Part shown: piece by piece, positions 35,901 to 40,030 of the stretch
How the letters are laid out: each line of letters starts with the position of its first letter
Numbering within the stretch: the stretch's first letter is position 1
Assembly: GCA_951217055.1 (NCBI GenBank)
Contig: OX578286.1
Location: 43,415,937 to 43,479,936 of the forward strand
Origin: Gerris lacustris
Taxonomy: Eukaryota; Arthropoda; Insecta; Hemiptera; Gerridae
Direction: 5' to 3'
DNA: 64,000 bases
Translations under genes and position numbers: made by a program
Notes under the pieces: model-generated
The model's input: only the letters and a program-made list of their open reading frames with translations
The model's database searches: none
Told to the model about the DNA's origin: nothing

Positions 35901-38271
35901 CTTAAGTGAATAAATCAAAATCAAGCTAAATTGTACCGCCAAGCGATTCTCGACTGAAAGTATTGTGGTAGGTATAGTTTGGGTTCGGGCAGTGTTGCCA
36001 CATTAGATTCAGATAACACAACAGTATGGATAACTGCAGATTAGCCAAGAATTTAAGTCAATAACACACTTTAAGACTATTCTGTTATTGGTTGAAGTAA
36101 CCTTGACGGTGCTATAACCTTATCACTGGTACTATAGAAAAATCAAACAGTTGCTTAGACCTTAGACTAATGAATGTTATCACTTTCACACACAGGGGTG
36201 ATGATATACCTTTGTCTCAACAACTGTTAGACAAAGGAACATCATCCCTGCCTAGTGATGTAAAATTCCCAGGAATTAAAAATACAGGTAATATTCCGTG
36301 GGAATATTCCTGGGAAGTTTCATAAATTCCCAGGAATTTGTGGTTTTTAGTAAAACCTAACATAATTAGTAGGCACTGACCACATAATTAATTATTTATT
36401 AATTATACATAAATTAAATCTAATTAAACTTGATTTATATATTATAAGAAGAAAAATAATTAATAATAACAATTTCTTAAATGTTTAGGAAATAAAAACA
36501 GGATTAATTCAAAAATGAATAATTTTTTAAATACGTACAATGAAAACCATTTAACAAATACATTGAAAGTCCCACAAACAAATATTATTTTGAAGCATTT
36601 ATTAAAATATACATTTTTTTTAACGAACCGCTGATGACAATCTAATTATTTGTAAACAAAAAATAAATGGAACATTTATTAGCAATAATGGAATTAGGAG
36701 AAAACACTGGCAAAGAAGATTCTGATGTTGAAGCAACCGTCATTGGATTAGGCTCAATTAGGCTCTGCATAATAGGAATAGGCCTGGACACAAAAATGTT
36801 TTGTGAACTGGTACTTGGACCTCATTTAATTTCTCTGGACATTTTAAGCATTTTTTTATATGTTGTTCCATTTTAATAGAATTTAAATGTTTGTATTTTA
36901 TTGAACACTATTTGCCTTCTACTTATCTTCCTTCTGTTATAAAAAAAATCCATTCAGTCCCTTTTTTCCCCCATACTTATATTTTAAAAAAAGTTTTAAA
37001 ATATTTTAATAATTTTAACTAACAGTTTCTGTTTAAGATCAACGCACCACACAATTAAATAATAAAAACTAAACTACTGATTTTAAGATAAATAAATAAA
37101 TTGTCAATGTAAAAACTGTTATGTAAACAGTCAAATTAATATCTTATTTCAATTATAAACATTCTTTAAAATAATTGTACATTATACAGGACTGTTTTTC
37201 AAAATAATTTTGTACCAATTTGTTTTTTTATTTAATTTAACTACAAAAATGTTAAATAATTGACATTTTTATAAATTCCTAATTTTAGGAAATATTCCCA
37301 AAAAATCATCGGGAATATTCCCAGGAATATTCCCATTTTTAAATTCCCTTCCCACTGGGAGTATTCCCGACTCACATCACTATCCCTGCCATATAAAAAA
37401 GTGTTCATATCCCTGTATCTTAATTGTTTATTAGAGGAATATATATTAGGTATCACTTCTTATACACAGGAGAGATGATATTTCTTTGTCTAAATCAAGA
37501 GACATCATCCCTACTATAAAAAGATCCTCATATGAATCATCGATATACCTCTAAACTTCCAATGAAATATTGTCATTTCTTATACACATGAGAGATCATA
37601 TTCCTTTGTCTAAAGAACTGTTAGACAAAGAAACAACATCTCTACTGCATAAAACATGTTAATATCCCTTTATTTTGTTTATTAGCCTAATATATATTAT
37701 TCCCTCTTATACATAGGAAAGATGATATTCCTTTGTCTAACGATCTGTTAGACAAGAAGTAGTACTAGTAGTAAGGTAAGGGTAGGACGAACCACGAGTA
37801 GTATCATGGCGAGGGATTGAACCCCGACCTCCTGATCCATTGATGGCTAAACAGACGTGGTCACGCTAGCTCCCTACTGTTAGACAAAGAAACATCTCTA
37901 CTGAATATAAAAGTGTTAATATCCCTTATCTTGTTTATTAGACTAATATATATTATCACTTCTTATACACAAGAGATGATATTCCTTTGTCTAAAGAACT
38001 GTTAGACAAAGAAACATCATCCCTACTATAAAAGATCCTTTTAAGAATCGTCGATATACTTTAAAAAAATCCAATAAAATAGAAAGAATGTCAAACGTAA
38101 GAAAAGAGTTATACAAGTAAATAAAATTATTCTTACCCTATCAGTATCATGAAGCATATCGGCAAATGCAGATCTTGCTATTTCCTGATGAAAATCGTAA
38201 TTCTCATCTTGAAATTCCCATTCAGTGTCACCGCTTAGCGGATTTAACTTTTGCACAAAAACACCGCTCAT
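621..38271 (-). CDS. PRMT7: Protein arginine N-methyltransferase 7, gene span (3'-partial, 8 exons)
   Basis: PRMT7 transfers a methyl group from S-adenosylmethionine to arginine, giving monomethylarginine. CDS exons on the minus strand are 38271-38137, 25579-25430, 24595-24374, 14708-14329, 11846-11725, 9172-8998, 3235-3022 and 743-621. Every junction has a GT donor and AG acceptor, and phases agree throughout (0,0,0,2,1,2,0). The total is 1521 nt or 507 codons; known PRMT7 proteins are near 690 residues, so roughly the last 180-200 residues lie left of the window. Visible motifs in order: [23 protein letters not shown] motif [10 protein letters not shown], double-E loop [11 protein letters not shown], the linker WRDHWMQ block, and the start of the second methyltransferase domain. 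The introns are packed with transposons. Orthology is inferred from remembered family features. Confidence 0.93.
979..1270 (+). mobile_element. HINE-C copy 1 (5' fragment)
   Basis: It begins in a T-run with GGAACGAAGTTCCTTATGGC, followed by CTGGAGCCCGGGAGTGAATC and the ACCATCACAAAAT motifs, then TTGGTACACATGTTCATTTT and the CGCAACGCTCGCGTAAAC block. The 3' half is missing. It is nested in the mariner. Confidence 0.72.
1440..1793 (+). pseudogene. Mariner transposase remnant (C-terminal half)
   Basis: It encodes in pieces [20 protein letters not shown] and, after a frameshift at the poly-C run, [17 protein letters not shown]. These hold the second and third aspartates of the D,D34D triad. It ends with [19 protein letters not shown] residues typical of mariner C-termini. 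A stop follows KKHFG. Confidence 0.75.
2089..2304. mobile_element. TA-flanked MITE (216 bp)
   Basis: Long imperfect terminal inverted repeats of about 55 bp start TTAGTGTGGGTC and share AGGGTTG and ACAAAAAT. They are flanked by TA on both sides, suggesting a Tc1/mariner-type MITE. There is no coding capacity. It lies in the PRMT7 intron after exon 7. Confidence 0.65.
2305..3021. other. Intron sequence, AT-rich
   Basis: This is PRMT7 intron 7. It contains an inverted repeat of about 14 bp at 2482-2515 (CAATATATCACCTnnnAGGTGATATATTG), a poly-C run at 2728-2744 and no recognisable gene. Confidence 0.5.
3022..3235 (-). CDS. PRMT7: PRMT7 coding exon 7 (second MTase domain start)
   Basis: The 214 nt exon starts in phase 2 and ends in phase 0. 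It encodes [20 protein letters not shown] and then [20 protein letters not shown], corresponding to the beginning of the catalytically silent second methyltransferase repeat of PRMT7. A polypyrimidine tract and TTTTTTTAG precede it; the donor is GTAAGC. Confidence 0.9.
3236..3959. other. Intron sequence without recognised features
   Basis: PRMT7 intron 6, AT-rich, no open frame of note and no repeat I can name. Confidence 0.4.
4171..4294 (+). repeat. Gypsy 5' LTR
   Basis: 124 bp, TG...CA ends, containing the AATAAA-like segment CTCAATAAATGAATTAATC. Near-identical to 8265-8388. Confidence 0.85.
4465..5262 (+). pseudogene. Gypsy gag, capsid region (interrupted)
   Basis: The ATG at 4465 opens about 266 residues of Gag. 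A capsid-like retrotrans_gag region is visible: [64 protein letters not shown]. An AT-rich block containing two poly-T runs (about 5263-5610) separates it from its zinc knuckles. The open frame continues artificially through the T-run. Confidence 0.8.
5263..5610. repeat. Two tandem ~170 bp units with poly-T runs inside gag
   Basis: Each unit has a T-homopolymer (5296-5328 and 5460-5490), then GTTTCTGTATTCTTCACCTT, TGCAAAATTTGGGGAAGATT, and ends TGTGCGATGAAACTTA. The copies differ at scattered sites. The block interrupts gag, so it arrived after the retrotransposon was made. Confidence 0.65.
5571..6868 (+). pseudogene. Gypsy gag zinc knuckles, protease and reverse transcriptase (defective)
   Basis: The frame holds two CCHC knuckles ([14 protein letters not shown] and [14 protein letters not shown]), an aspartic protease with [12 protein letters not shown], then RT with [39 protein letters not shown] and the catalytic [10 protein letters not shown] stretch of about 15 residues after the THRGLYK block is missing compared with family RTs. 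A T-run at 6860-6868 shifts the frame and produces a stop. Confidence 0.85.
6869..8240 (+). pseudogene. Gypsy RT thumb, RNase H and truncated integrase
   Basis: Reading continues in another frame with [16 protein letters not shown], then RNase H ([39 protein letters not shown]), then the integrase zinc-binding part ([24 protein letters not shown]). The DDE catalytic core is absent: the frame jumps from the zinc region to the C-terminal segment [20 protein letters not shown], a large in-frame deletion. After a frameshift the tail ends [11 protein letters not shown]. Confidence 0.83.
8265..8388 (+). repeat. Gypsy 3' LTR
   Basis: 124 bp, matches the 5' LTR except AATCGATGC for AATCAATGC. It is preceded by a polypurine G-run at 8245-8264. 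Confidence 0.85.
8998..9172 (-). CDS. PRMT7: PRMT7 coding exon 6
   Basis: A 175 nt exon, phase 1 in and phase 2 out, encoding [24 protein letters not shown] and [14 protein letters not shown]. The WRDHWMQ element is one of the best-conserved PRMT7 landmarks. The acceptor is TTTTTAG and the donor GTAAGT. Confidence 0.92.
9173..10000. other. Intron sequence with short tandem motifs
   Basis: PRMT7 intron 5. It holds a three-copy GGGAAATAATGTAAAAAC motif at about 9630-9672 and a poly-T run near 9838-9863. No gene recognised. Confidence 0.5.
10003..10216. mobile_element. Possible MITE with repeated hairpins
   Basis: The ends are weakly inverted (TACCTCGAGAATAATG and CATTATTCCCTAGGTGCA). Inside, three units of CCTCGGCTTCGCCTCGGGAA type can each fold into a small hairpin. 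The TCGGCTTCGCCT motif recurs in many insect repeats. The borders are approximate. Confidence 0.42.
10615..11521. mobile_element. Palindromic mariner derivative (inverted 5' ends)
   Basis: Arms of about 310 bp (10615-10922 and 11204-11521) are inverted copies, both carrying the mariner 5' end CGTGGTGTGATCAAAAAG, flanked by TA. The spacer holds the N-terminal transposase region with the helix-turn-helix [20 protein letters not shown] and [16 protein letters not shown]. The catalytic C-terminal half and the native 3' end are absent. Confidence 0.82.
10830..11160 (+). pseudogene. Mariner transposase remnant (N-terminal half)
   Basis: In shifting frames the plus strand encodes the mariner start region ([30 protein letters not shown]), a stop after SGSIL, and the paired HTH ([29 protein letters not shown]). 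No catalytic aspartates are present. Its reverse-strand arm repeats the first part. Confidence 0.75.
11725..11846 (-). CDS. PRMT7: PRMT7 coding exon 5
   Basis: The 122 nt exon enters in phase 2 and leaves in phase 1. The split codon plus exon reads SFNFAKGN, then [17 protein letters not shown]. The WWD(L/I)(D/E)MD block is characteristic of the PRMT7 beta-barrel region. The acceptor is TTTTTTAG and the donor GTATAT. Confidence 0.9.
11847..12286. other. Intron sequence without recognised features
   Basis: PRMT7 intron 4, AT-rich. No coding or repeat signal I can name. Confidence 0.4.
12287..12751 (+). repeat. Repeat D, left copy
   Basis: It starts AAGTCCAGTCATGCACCATG and ends near the TATACATACATA run. 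About 460 bp, directly repeated at 13359-13815 with about 90 percent identity by eye. Between the copies sits HINE-B. Confidence 0.75.
12752..13357 (-). mobile_element. HINE-B copy 1
   Basis: Read on the minus strand it starts ACTTTCTCATATAAAGAGAA, contains CCAAATTTCGTCAAAATCGG-type sequence in the reverse sense, a tRNA T-arm-like CCCGGGTTCGATTTCCCGCC, and ends with the inset repeat TATATGAGAAAGT, a short hairpin and GATTTTTT. No coding capacity. Confidence 0.72.
13359..13815 (+). repeat. Repeat D, right copy
   Basis: A second direct copy of repeat D. It begins immediately after the A-run that ends HINE-B. See 12287-12751. Confidence 0.75.
13816..14328. other. Intron sequence
   Basis: PRMT7 intron 4. 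It holds a small hairpin at about 14071-14090 (CTCTTCACACATGTGTGAAGAG). No gene seen. Confidence 0.45.
14329..14708 (-). CDS. PRMT7: PRMT7 coding exon 4
   Basis: This exon has 380 nt, enters in phase 0 and leaves with two extra bases. It starts [20 protein letters not shown], matching the stretch after the double-E loop. The centre is a low-complexity, Lys/Ser/Glu-rich insertion (about residues 40-85 of the exon) that is less conserved. It ends [15 protein letters not shown]. The acceptor is TTTTTAG after an A/T tract; the donor is GTAATA. The intron before it is about 9.7 kb and holds LINEs, an unclassified TIR element and a palindromic repeat. Confidence 0.9.
14892..15100 (+). mobile_element. 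piggyBac-like (TTAA) repeat end with palindrome
   Basis: TTAA is followed by CACGTTCAGCGCCG and at once by a perfect 22 bp palindrome at 14910-14931 (ATGACGCAGAC plus its complement). The 24152 end shows a related terminus read inward from TTAA (TTAACACTTTCAGCTCCGC). The TTAA target suggests piggyBac type. The far end was not found. Confidence 0.45.
15100..15680. other. AT-rich intron sequence
   Basis: PRMT7 intron 3, very AT-rich. The right part may be the 3' UTR of the minus-strand LINE that follows. Confidence 0.4.
15690..16700 (-). mobile_element. LINE, RTE-like, 5'-truncated
   Basis: The minus strand encodes the RT palm ([50 protein letters not shown]) and the C-terminal [15 protein letters not shown] and [13 protein letters not shown] segments. 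The latter are typical of RTE-class and related endonuclease/RT proteins. A stop replaces the Trp expected after TYGAET. There are no 5' endonuclease or target-site duplications. Decayed. Confidence 0.8.
16088..16697 (-). pseudogene. LINE reverse transcriptase fragment
   Basis: An open frame of about 200 residues with the catalytic FADD. The fragment starts in mid-RT and stops just after LTYGAET. A second frame, 16066-15800, carries the C-terminal [17 protein letters not shown] region. Confidence 0.8.
16742..17260. other. AT-rich intron sequence
   Basis: No gene. An A/T-rich stretch, then CAGCGTTTCACCCCACCAAG at about 16999, of unknown origin. Confidence 0.4.
17265..17595 (+). repeat. Tandem duplication of a ~160 bp unit
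   Basis: Units start at about 17272 and 17428 with ACGCACCTACAGCCTAAACT, followed by ACTGAAnnGATTTTAA, and end AACTCATTCCTACGCTGAA and AGCGAACAGTC. Both hold the CTAAACTACTGAACCGATTTTA-like phrase also seen in HINE-B (CTAAACTACTGGGCCGATTT). Confidence 0.65.
17858..18043 (+). pseudogene. LINE RT fragment (YADD motif)
   Basis: Encodes [20 protein letters not shown] and [13 protein letters not shown], then a stop. The catalytic YADD is intact. Confidence 0.78.
18137..18787 (+). pseudogene. LINE RT C-terminal and linker region
   Basis: [20 protein letters not shown] continues to TINL and a stop, then another frame gives [16 protein letters not shown] to AYKEYSLVY. It joins precisely with the RNase H start at 20873 when the inserted element is removed. 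Confidence 0.75.
18788..20872. mobile_element. Unclassified TIR element (2085 bp, ATAT duplication)
   Basis: The ends are GGGTCATTCTC and GAGAATGACCC, inside about 27 bp of imperfect inverted repeat with GTGCAAATT. They are flanked by ATAT (18784-18787 and 20873-20876). Removing one ATAT and the element restores the LINE frame through SLVYTDRS, so the borders are exact. No transposase is seen. The motif CATTCCCTCACC or close variants occurs about nine times near both ends. A 4 bp duplication does not match hAT, mariner or piggyBac. Confidence 0.8.
20873..21170 (+). pseudogene. LINE RNase H domain, 5' part
   Basis: YTDRSV, then a stop, [51 protein letters not shown] and [17 protein letters not shown]. 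Catalytic D, E and D positions of RNase H can be placed at TDR, AEL and SDS. Confidence 0.75.
21172..21315 (-). pseudogene. Inverted internal segment of the LINE RNase H
   Basis: Only the minus strand is coding here: [20 protein letters not shown], then [32 protein letters not shown] is the RNase H block that should follow LLQ of the plus-strand frame, and the plus strand resumes at DWSNGSTA on the other side. So 144 bp have been flipped in place. Confidence 0.8.
21349..21618 (+). pseudogene. LINE C-terminal domain
   Basis: [34 protein letters not shown], then a Cys/His cluster, then [10 protein letters not shown]. This is the region downstream of RNase H in Jockey/I-type ORF2 proteins. Confidence 0.72.
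21952..22652. mobile_element. Foldback element with ~170 bp inverted arms
   Basis: Left arm 21952-22125 and right arm 22475-22652 are inverted copies of about 95 percent identity by eye. They start ATCTGACCAAAAACCACTTG and include CACCCCGCCAAGTCTGTGGT and GTCCCGCCAAGTGATGTTGG. The spacer has no recognised coding region. The target duplication is unclear. Confidence 0.75.
22653..23720. other. AT-rich intron sequence with microsatellite
   Basis: PRMT7 intron 3. AT-rich, with TATATGATT repeats from 22940 and an (AT)n tract at 23048-23106. A 27 bp direct duplication of the AATAATGTTATAATTATTGG type lies at 23452-23510. No gene recognised. Confidence 0.5.
23048..23106. repeat. (AT)n microsatellite
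   Basis: About 59 bp of pure alternating AT. Confidence 0.9.
23729..24155. mobile_element. Composite repeat: short inverted repeat plus piggyBac-like end with two palindromes
   Basis: ACGGTGGTGACAGCGTCATA (23732) and CACTATGACGCGGTTACCAC (23859) are inverted to each other. To the right are two perfect palindromes, TGACGCATACGTATGCGTCA (23921-23940) and a 22 bp one at 23978-23999 identical to the 14910 palindrome. The right end reads, from the minus strand, TTAACACTTTCAGCTCC, a TTAA terminus related to 14892. Confidence 0.5.
24374..24595 (-). CDS. PRMT7: PRMT7 coding exon 3 (double-E loop)
   Basis: Seventy-four codons, phase 0. It begins [20 protein letters not shown] and carries motif II ([11 protein letters not shown]) and the double-E substrate loop [13 protein letters not shown], with both glutamates that bind the target arginine guanidinium. 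The donor is the less usual GTCAGT. The exon lies only about 100 bp from a LINE insertion in the upstream intron. Confidence 0.93.
24707..25286 (+). mobile_element. 5'-truncated LINE with 13 bp target duplication
   Basis: The duplication TAAGCACTTTCTA flanks it at 24694-24706 and 25287-25299. It encodes the end of ORF2: [31 protein letters not shown], then, after a frameshift near 24955, [18 protein letters not shown] and [10 protein letters not shown]. The tail is (CTA)n. It lies in PRMT7 intron 2, 111 bp from exon 3. Confidence 0.85.
25430..25579 (-). CDS. PRMT7: PRMT7 coding exon 2 (SAM motif I)
   Basis: Fifty codons, phase 0 at both ends, acceptor CTAACAG and donor GTAAAG. It encodes the Rossmann-fold start: [12 protein letters not shown], then motif [17 protein letters not shown] and post-motif I ADSIIACE, whose final glutamate is the residue expected to contact the SAM ribose. 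Nothing is frameshifted or missing. Confidence 0.93.
25580..26057. other. Intron sequence with a GC-richer block
   Basis: PRMT7 intron 1. From about 25795 to 25970 the base composition is more balanced (CTAGGCCCTAGAGGATCC, CTTTTACAAGGGTCCGCCAG). Likely the remnant of a retroelement, not identified. Confidence 0.35.
26058..26213. mobile_element. MITE with 9 bp duplication (Mutator-like)
   Basis: The terminal inverted repeats GACACTTCTTTAGACTGTTA and GGTACTTCTTTAGATTGTTA, both followed by CTCCCC, are flanked by ATTTAGTAT at 26049-26057 and 26214-26222. A 9 bp duplication with G-starting ends suggests a Mutator-like MITE. 156 bp, non-coding. Confidence 0.7.
26223..26513. other. AT-rich intron sequence
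   Basis: Contains GATAGATAGATTA short repeats at 26319-26357 and a T-run at 26405-26420. The stretch AAAATGTAAATCCATCATAATCTCCAAATCG resembles a HINE-B internal end. Confidence 0.4.
26611..26823 (+). pseudogene. LINE RT N-terminal part (before frameshift)
   Basis: Encodes [39 protein letters not shown], ending [11 protein letters not shown] and a stop. It joins in substance with the following frame. Confidence 0.78.
26831..28456 (+). pseudogene. LINE reverse transcriptase, main open frame
   Basis: 541 codons with RT motifs [35 protein letters not shown] and catalytic [13 protein letters not shown], then [15 protein letters not shown]. The C-terminal Cys/His cluster [19 protein letters not shown] is followed by [10 protein letters not shown]. 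The long undamaged frame makes this the youngest-looking LINE in the window, but it lacks its 5' part. It resembles bacterial-type group II RTs only in the general fold. Confidence 0.8.
28624..29814 (+). mobile_element. HINE-A copy 2 (three internal repeats, full length)
   Basis: It starts TTTTTAGGGTTTTGTAGATT and ends with the inset ACAAAACCCTAAAAA, the AAGTACTTG/CAAGTACTT hairpin and CCCTGTGATTTTTT. Between them are three ~290 bp internal units (beginning near 28850, 29100 and 29390), each with TGAGTTGGGTATCAAATGAA-type sequence and a C-run before CAACCACTATA. A T-arm-like element is at 29690-29710. Non-coding. Confidence 0.82.
29815..31175. other. AT-rich intron sequence
   Basis: PRMT7 intron 1. 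A LINE-like A/T tail at 29955-29980, otherwise no recognised gene or repeat. Confidence 0.4.
30001..30030. repeat. (TTTG)n microsatellite
   Basis: About 7 units of TTTG. Confidence 0.85.
31176..31255. repeat. (AT)n microsatellite
   Basis: About 75 bp alternating AT, followed by (ATT)n. It abuts the truncated end of HINE-C copy 2. Confidence 0.9.
31312..31830 (+). mobile_element. HINE-C copy 2 (5' end lost)
   Basis: It starts at ATCTGGAGCCCGGGAGTGAA just after AT-rich repeats, so the first 20-25 bp are missing. It then runs through TTGGTACACATGTTCATTTT, CGCCCAAGCTTTCACGCGCA and AAGTACAATTGAAACAGGCA before losing similarity near 31830. Confidence 0.7.
31831..32305. other. Intron sequence with a candidate exon
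   Basis: Contains the candidate start exon at 32104-32158 (see the nested unit). Otherwise AT-rich and unremarkable. Confidence 0.35.
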
Positions 38272-39287
38272 TTTCTTCTTGTGAATAAATTTCTTGACAA
38301 AAGACACGATATCCCAACACACTAATTTCCTGGTAACTACCTAATAATTTAACATACAAAAAAATTGATAAATAATAAAATTTTGAAGCCAATTTAAATC
38401 ACTTTTTTTTCGGTAAAAGTAACATAATAAAAAACAAACGACAGAAGTACAATGTGCTACGTGATAACACTCATGCCTTCACTCAATGGATTTCAATGAC
38501 ATAAAACCATTTTTTTTCTCTTACGTTTAAGTTAGAACTGATAGATGTATGCATTTGATGATTAAAACATCACTAATTTAATTTTTAAAAACGATCGAGA
38601 GAGATAAAAATTTAAACAATTCAAAAGGTAAAAATTAAATTGTTTAATTGATATATTATAGAAAGAATAATAAACAAATTACGCAGAAAGTTTGAACTTC
38701 CCACAAGGTTATAATCAGTGTTGCCAAAAATAAATTCGACATTTTATAAAATACATTATAATTTTTAGAGTTTTTCCTCTTTTTAAGGTTGGTAATAAAT
38801 ATGCACGAAGTTGGTAATAGAGATGATTAGTGTAACGTCACAACAGCTTTCGAAAATTTAACTCAGTGTTTGTTATGTTCCTTTCTCTTATTACCTCTTA
38901 TCAAACCCATGTAAAATGAATGGGAGAATTTTCTCAAATGTTTAAATAATTAATTATTAAATTATTATTGATTTATAAGAGTTTTCACCCTTTGAACATT
39001 GTTGTACCAAGTCTTTTTTAACGAGTGTAACAAAGAAAACATTAAAAACTTTCGTTTCAGTTATTTAAAATGAGTATTTGTGTGAAGGGTCATATCATCG
39101 AAAAAGCTATTTGAGTTATTAATCTTTATTCTTGATTTTTTGTATTTCCTGTTGCCATGTAAATTCACAGGGTGTGTTCGTGTTCATATTGTGTGTCCGA
39201 AAATAAATTTTCCTCAAGTTTTGAAGCTCAATGAAGTATACTCAGGGTACAGGACTTGTAGAAAGATAGTGATACTTAATCTGCCAG
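32104..39287 (+). CDS. Candidate nested plus-strand transcription unit (three putative exons)
   Basis: Three segments look like linked exons: 32104-32158 (ATG start, [18 protein letters not shown], then GTAAAA), 35555-35605 (after TTTTACAG, followed by GTAAGT) and 39171-39287 (after TTCACAG, followed by GTAATA). Each junction leaves phase 1, and the combined frame stays open for 74 codons. No family is recognised. The unit would run opposite to PRMT7 and span its first exon. Phase agreement at two junctions by chance is not rare (about 1 in 9), so this is a hypothesis. Confidence 0.22.
32306..32657. mobile_element. Foldback MITE with ~150 bp arms
   Basis: 32306-32455 and 32510-32657 are inverted copies. 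The outer part is AAACTTTTCGGACTTCAGGA and the inner part AAGAAACrTGTTTATT. The spacer is about 55 bp. No coding region. The arms also contain AACGTTTCGATC. Confidence 0.72.
32900..32985. repeat. (AT)n microsatellite
   Basis: An alternating AT tract of about 70-80 bp with one interruption (ACATAT). Confidence 0.88.
33238..33825 (-). mobile_element. HINE-A copy 3 (one internal repeat)
   Basis: In minus orientation. The 3' end at 33243 reads CACAGGGAAGTACTTGG; its hairpin arms AAGTACTTGG and CCAAGTACTT pair over 10 bp. Then come TTTTTAGGGTTTTGTAGAT, a T-arm-like CCCGGGTTCGATCCCCCGG at about 33342, one internal block, and the 5' end ACAAAACCCTAAAAA at 33825. Only one of the internal units is present. 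Confidence 0.8.
33826..34500. other. Intron sequence
   Basis: PRMT7 intron 1. At 34077-34300 there is a stretch ending AACCGAATCCGGCC, TTTTCGTGTATGTATGTGGG and GTCTGTCGCCCC, similar in style to retroelement or Helitron-like spacer DNA. No family assigned. Confidence 0.35.
34501..35446 (-). mobile_element. HINE-C copy 3 (full length)
   Basis: In minus orientation. The 5' end at 35446 reads TTTGGAACGAAGTTCCTTAT. The 3' side carries the inset AGTAAGGAACTTCGTTT, then the hairpin GGTGTCCCACGACACC at 34519-34534, then ACACGTATTTTTTT. This is the copy with both ends, so it defines the family structure. Non-coding. Confidence 0.82.
35447..36174. other. Intron sequence with a candidate exon
   Basis: Contains the putative exon 35555-35605. 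No other feature recognised. Confidence 0.35.
36253..37382. mobile_element. hAT element with BED-finger remnant
   Basis: TAGTGATGTAAAATTCCCAG and its partner (ending CACATCACTA) are flanked by a perfect 8 bp duplication TCCCTGCC (36245-36252, 37383-37390). The GGGAATATTCC motif repeats near both ends. On the minus strand around 36800-36876, [15 protein letters not shown] resembles the Cys/His end of a BED zinc finger of hAT transposases. No catalytic domain remains. Confidence 0.82.
36790..36876 (-). pseudogene. hAT BED-type zinc-finger fragment
   Basis: A minus-strand open piece, [16 protein letters not shown], has the H-x-x-x-C spacing seen at the end of BED fingers. Too short for certainty; it gains weight from lying inside the hAT. 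Confidence 0.4.
37756..37876 (-). mobile_element. tRNA-derived SINE (121 bp)
   Basis: It is flanked by an 11 bp duplication CTGTTAGACAA (37745-37755, 37877-37887). On the minus strand an A-box-like TAGCGTGACCACG is followed by a B-box GGGGTTCAATCCC about 40 bp later, then a poly-TACTAC-type tail (GTAGTACTAGTAG on plus). Confidence 0.72.
38137..38271 (-). CDS. PRMT7: PRMT7 coding exon 1 (start codon)
   Basis: This encodes residues 1-45, starting [20 protein letters not shown] and ending DMLHDTDR. The ATG at 38271-38269 was chosen because the family N-terminus aligns from here; an in-frame upstream ATG at 38322 would add 17 residues not expected for PRMT7. The donor is GTAAGA at 38136. The [17 protein letters not shown] block is the conserved helix that caps the SAM site in PRMTs. 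The following intron is about 12.5 kb and contains several nested transposons. Confidence 0.93.
38272..39165. other. Region between PRMT7 exon 1 and the next candidate exon
   Basis: Should contain the PRMT7 5' UTR and promoter. No TATA-type core or clear initiator can be singled out in this AT-rich DNA. A 27-30 bp segment near 38890-38960 (TTACCTCTTATCAAACCCAT) recurs inverted at about 39925. Confidence 0.4.
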
Positions 39288-39849
39288 GTAATAAAAGATT
39301 ATTTGCTAATAATATTTTGTTCCTGGTTACTTACAATGTGCATTATATTTAACCGATGTTGGAACATAATTATATACTATACAATAGATCACTGACCAGC
39401 CTAGGAAAAAGACGTTGATGACGAGACAAAGAGCAGACTGTTATTACTATTATTATTTGTGTATTTTTTGTTATCTATATTAACGAGTATAATAATATAA
39501 GATATGAGTGCCTCGCATGTATACTTGTTTAAAATTTTGATTAAAAAACTAATTTAATACATCAATTTAATATTACTTAAGTACTCTGACATACTTTTAC
39601 GAAGAATAACTTTGTCCTCCGAAAAAAATGAAGTATAGATGAAATTTCCATAACGCTCGAGAAGGTGGAAGACATAATATACAAACTAAAATAGAAAAAC
39701 GATTTAAAAAATAAACAATAAATAAGAACGGACCCGGACGGTATCACCACAATAAAACACACTCACAATAATACTTTTTTAAGCCACTAGAACGGCAATT
39801 TTTAATGTTTTCTTATCTTACATTGTTAAAATAGACTTAGTATAATAAC

Positions 39850-40030
39850 GTTCAATGGTTGAAAAGTCTTATAAATTAATAATAATTTAATAATTAATTA
39901 TTTAAAAAGTTGAGAAAATTCTCCCATTCATTTTACATGGGATTGATAACAGGTGATAAGGTAAAGGAACATAACAAACCGAATCGAATAAATTATCGAA
40001 AGCTTACGTCATCTTGTGACGTCATTACTA
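39850..40030. repeat. Inverted repeat arm paired with 38860-38970
   Basis: TGAGAAAATTCTCCCATTCATTTTACATGGG (in pieces) at 39911 is the reverse complement of 38910-38942, including AATAATTTAATAATTAATTA. The arms are separated by about 970 bp, suggesting the ends of a foldback or an old element spanning 38825-40040. Confidence 0.5.

Larger units (their letters stand above)
36175..38060 (+). repeat. Degenerate tandem array (~120-160 bp unit) interrupted by a hAT and a SINE
   Basis: About five units share CTTATACACAGGAGAGATGA, then ATTCCTTTGTCTAA, a hairpin partner TTAGACAAAG, and CATCATCCCTACTATAAAA. Unit starts are near 36180, 37456, 37590, 37709 and 37962. The hAT (36253-37382) and SINE (37756-37876) sit inside. 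The array ends about 80 bp from the PRMT7 exon 1 donor. Confidence 0.7.

Noticed and set aside
36175..38060. CRISPR-like array from regularly spaced hairpin repeats
   Set aside because: Eukaryotic intron context, units diverge and spacers are not unique; a degenerate tandem repeat explains it.
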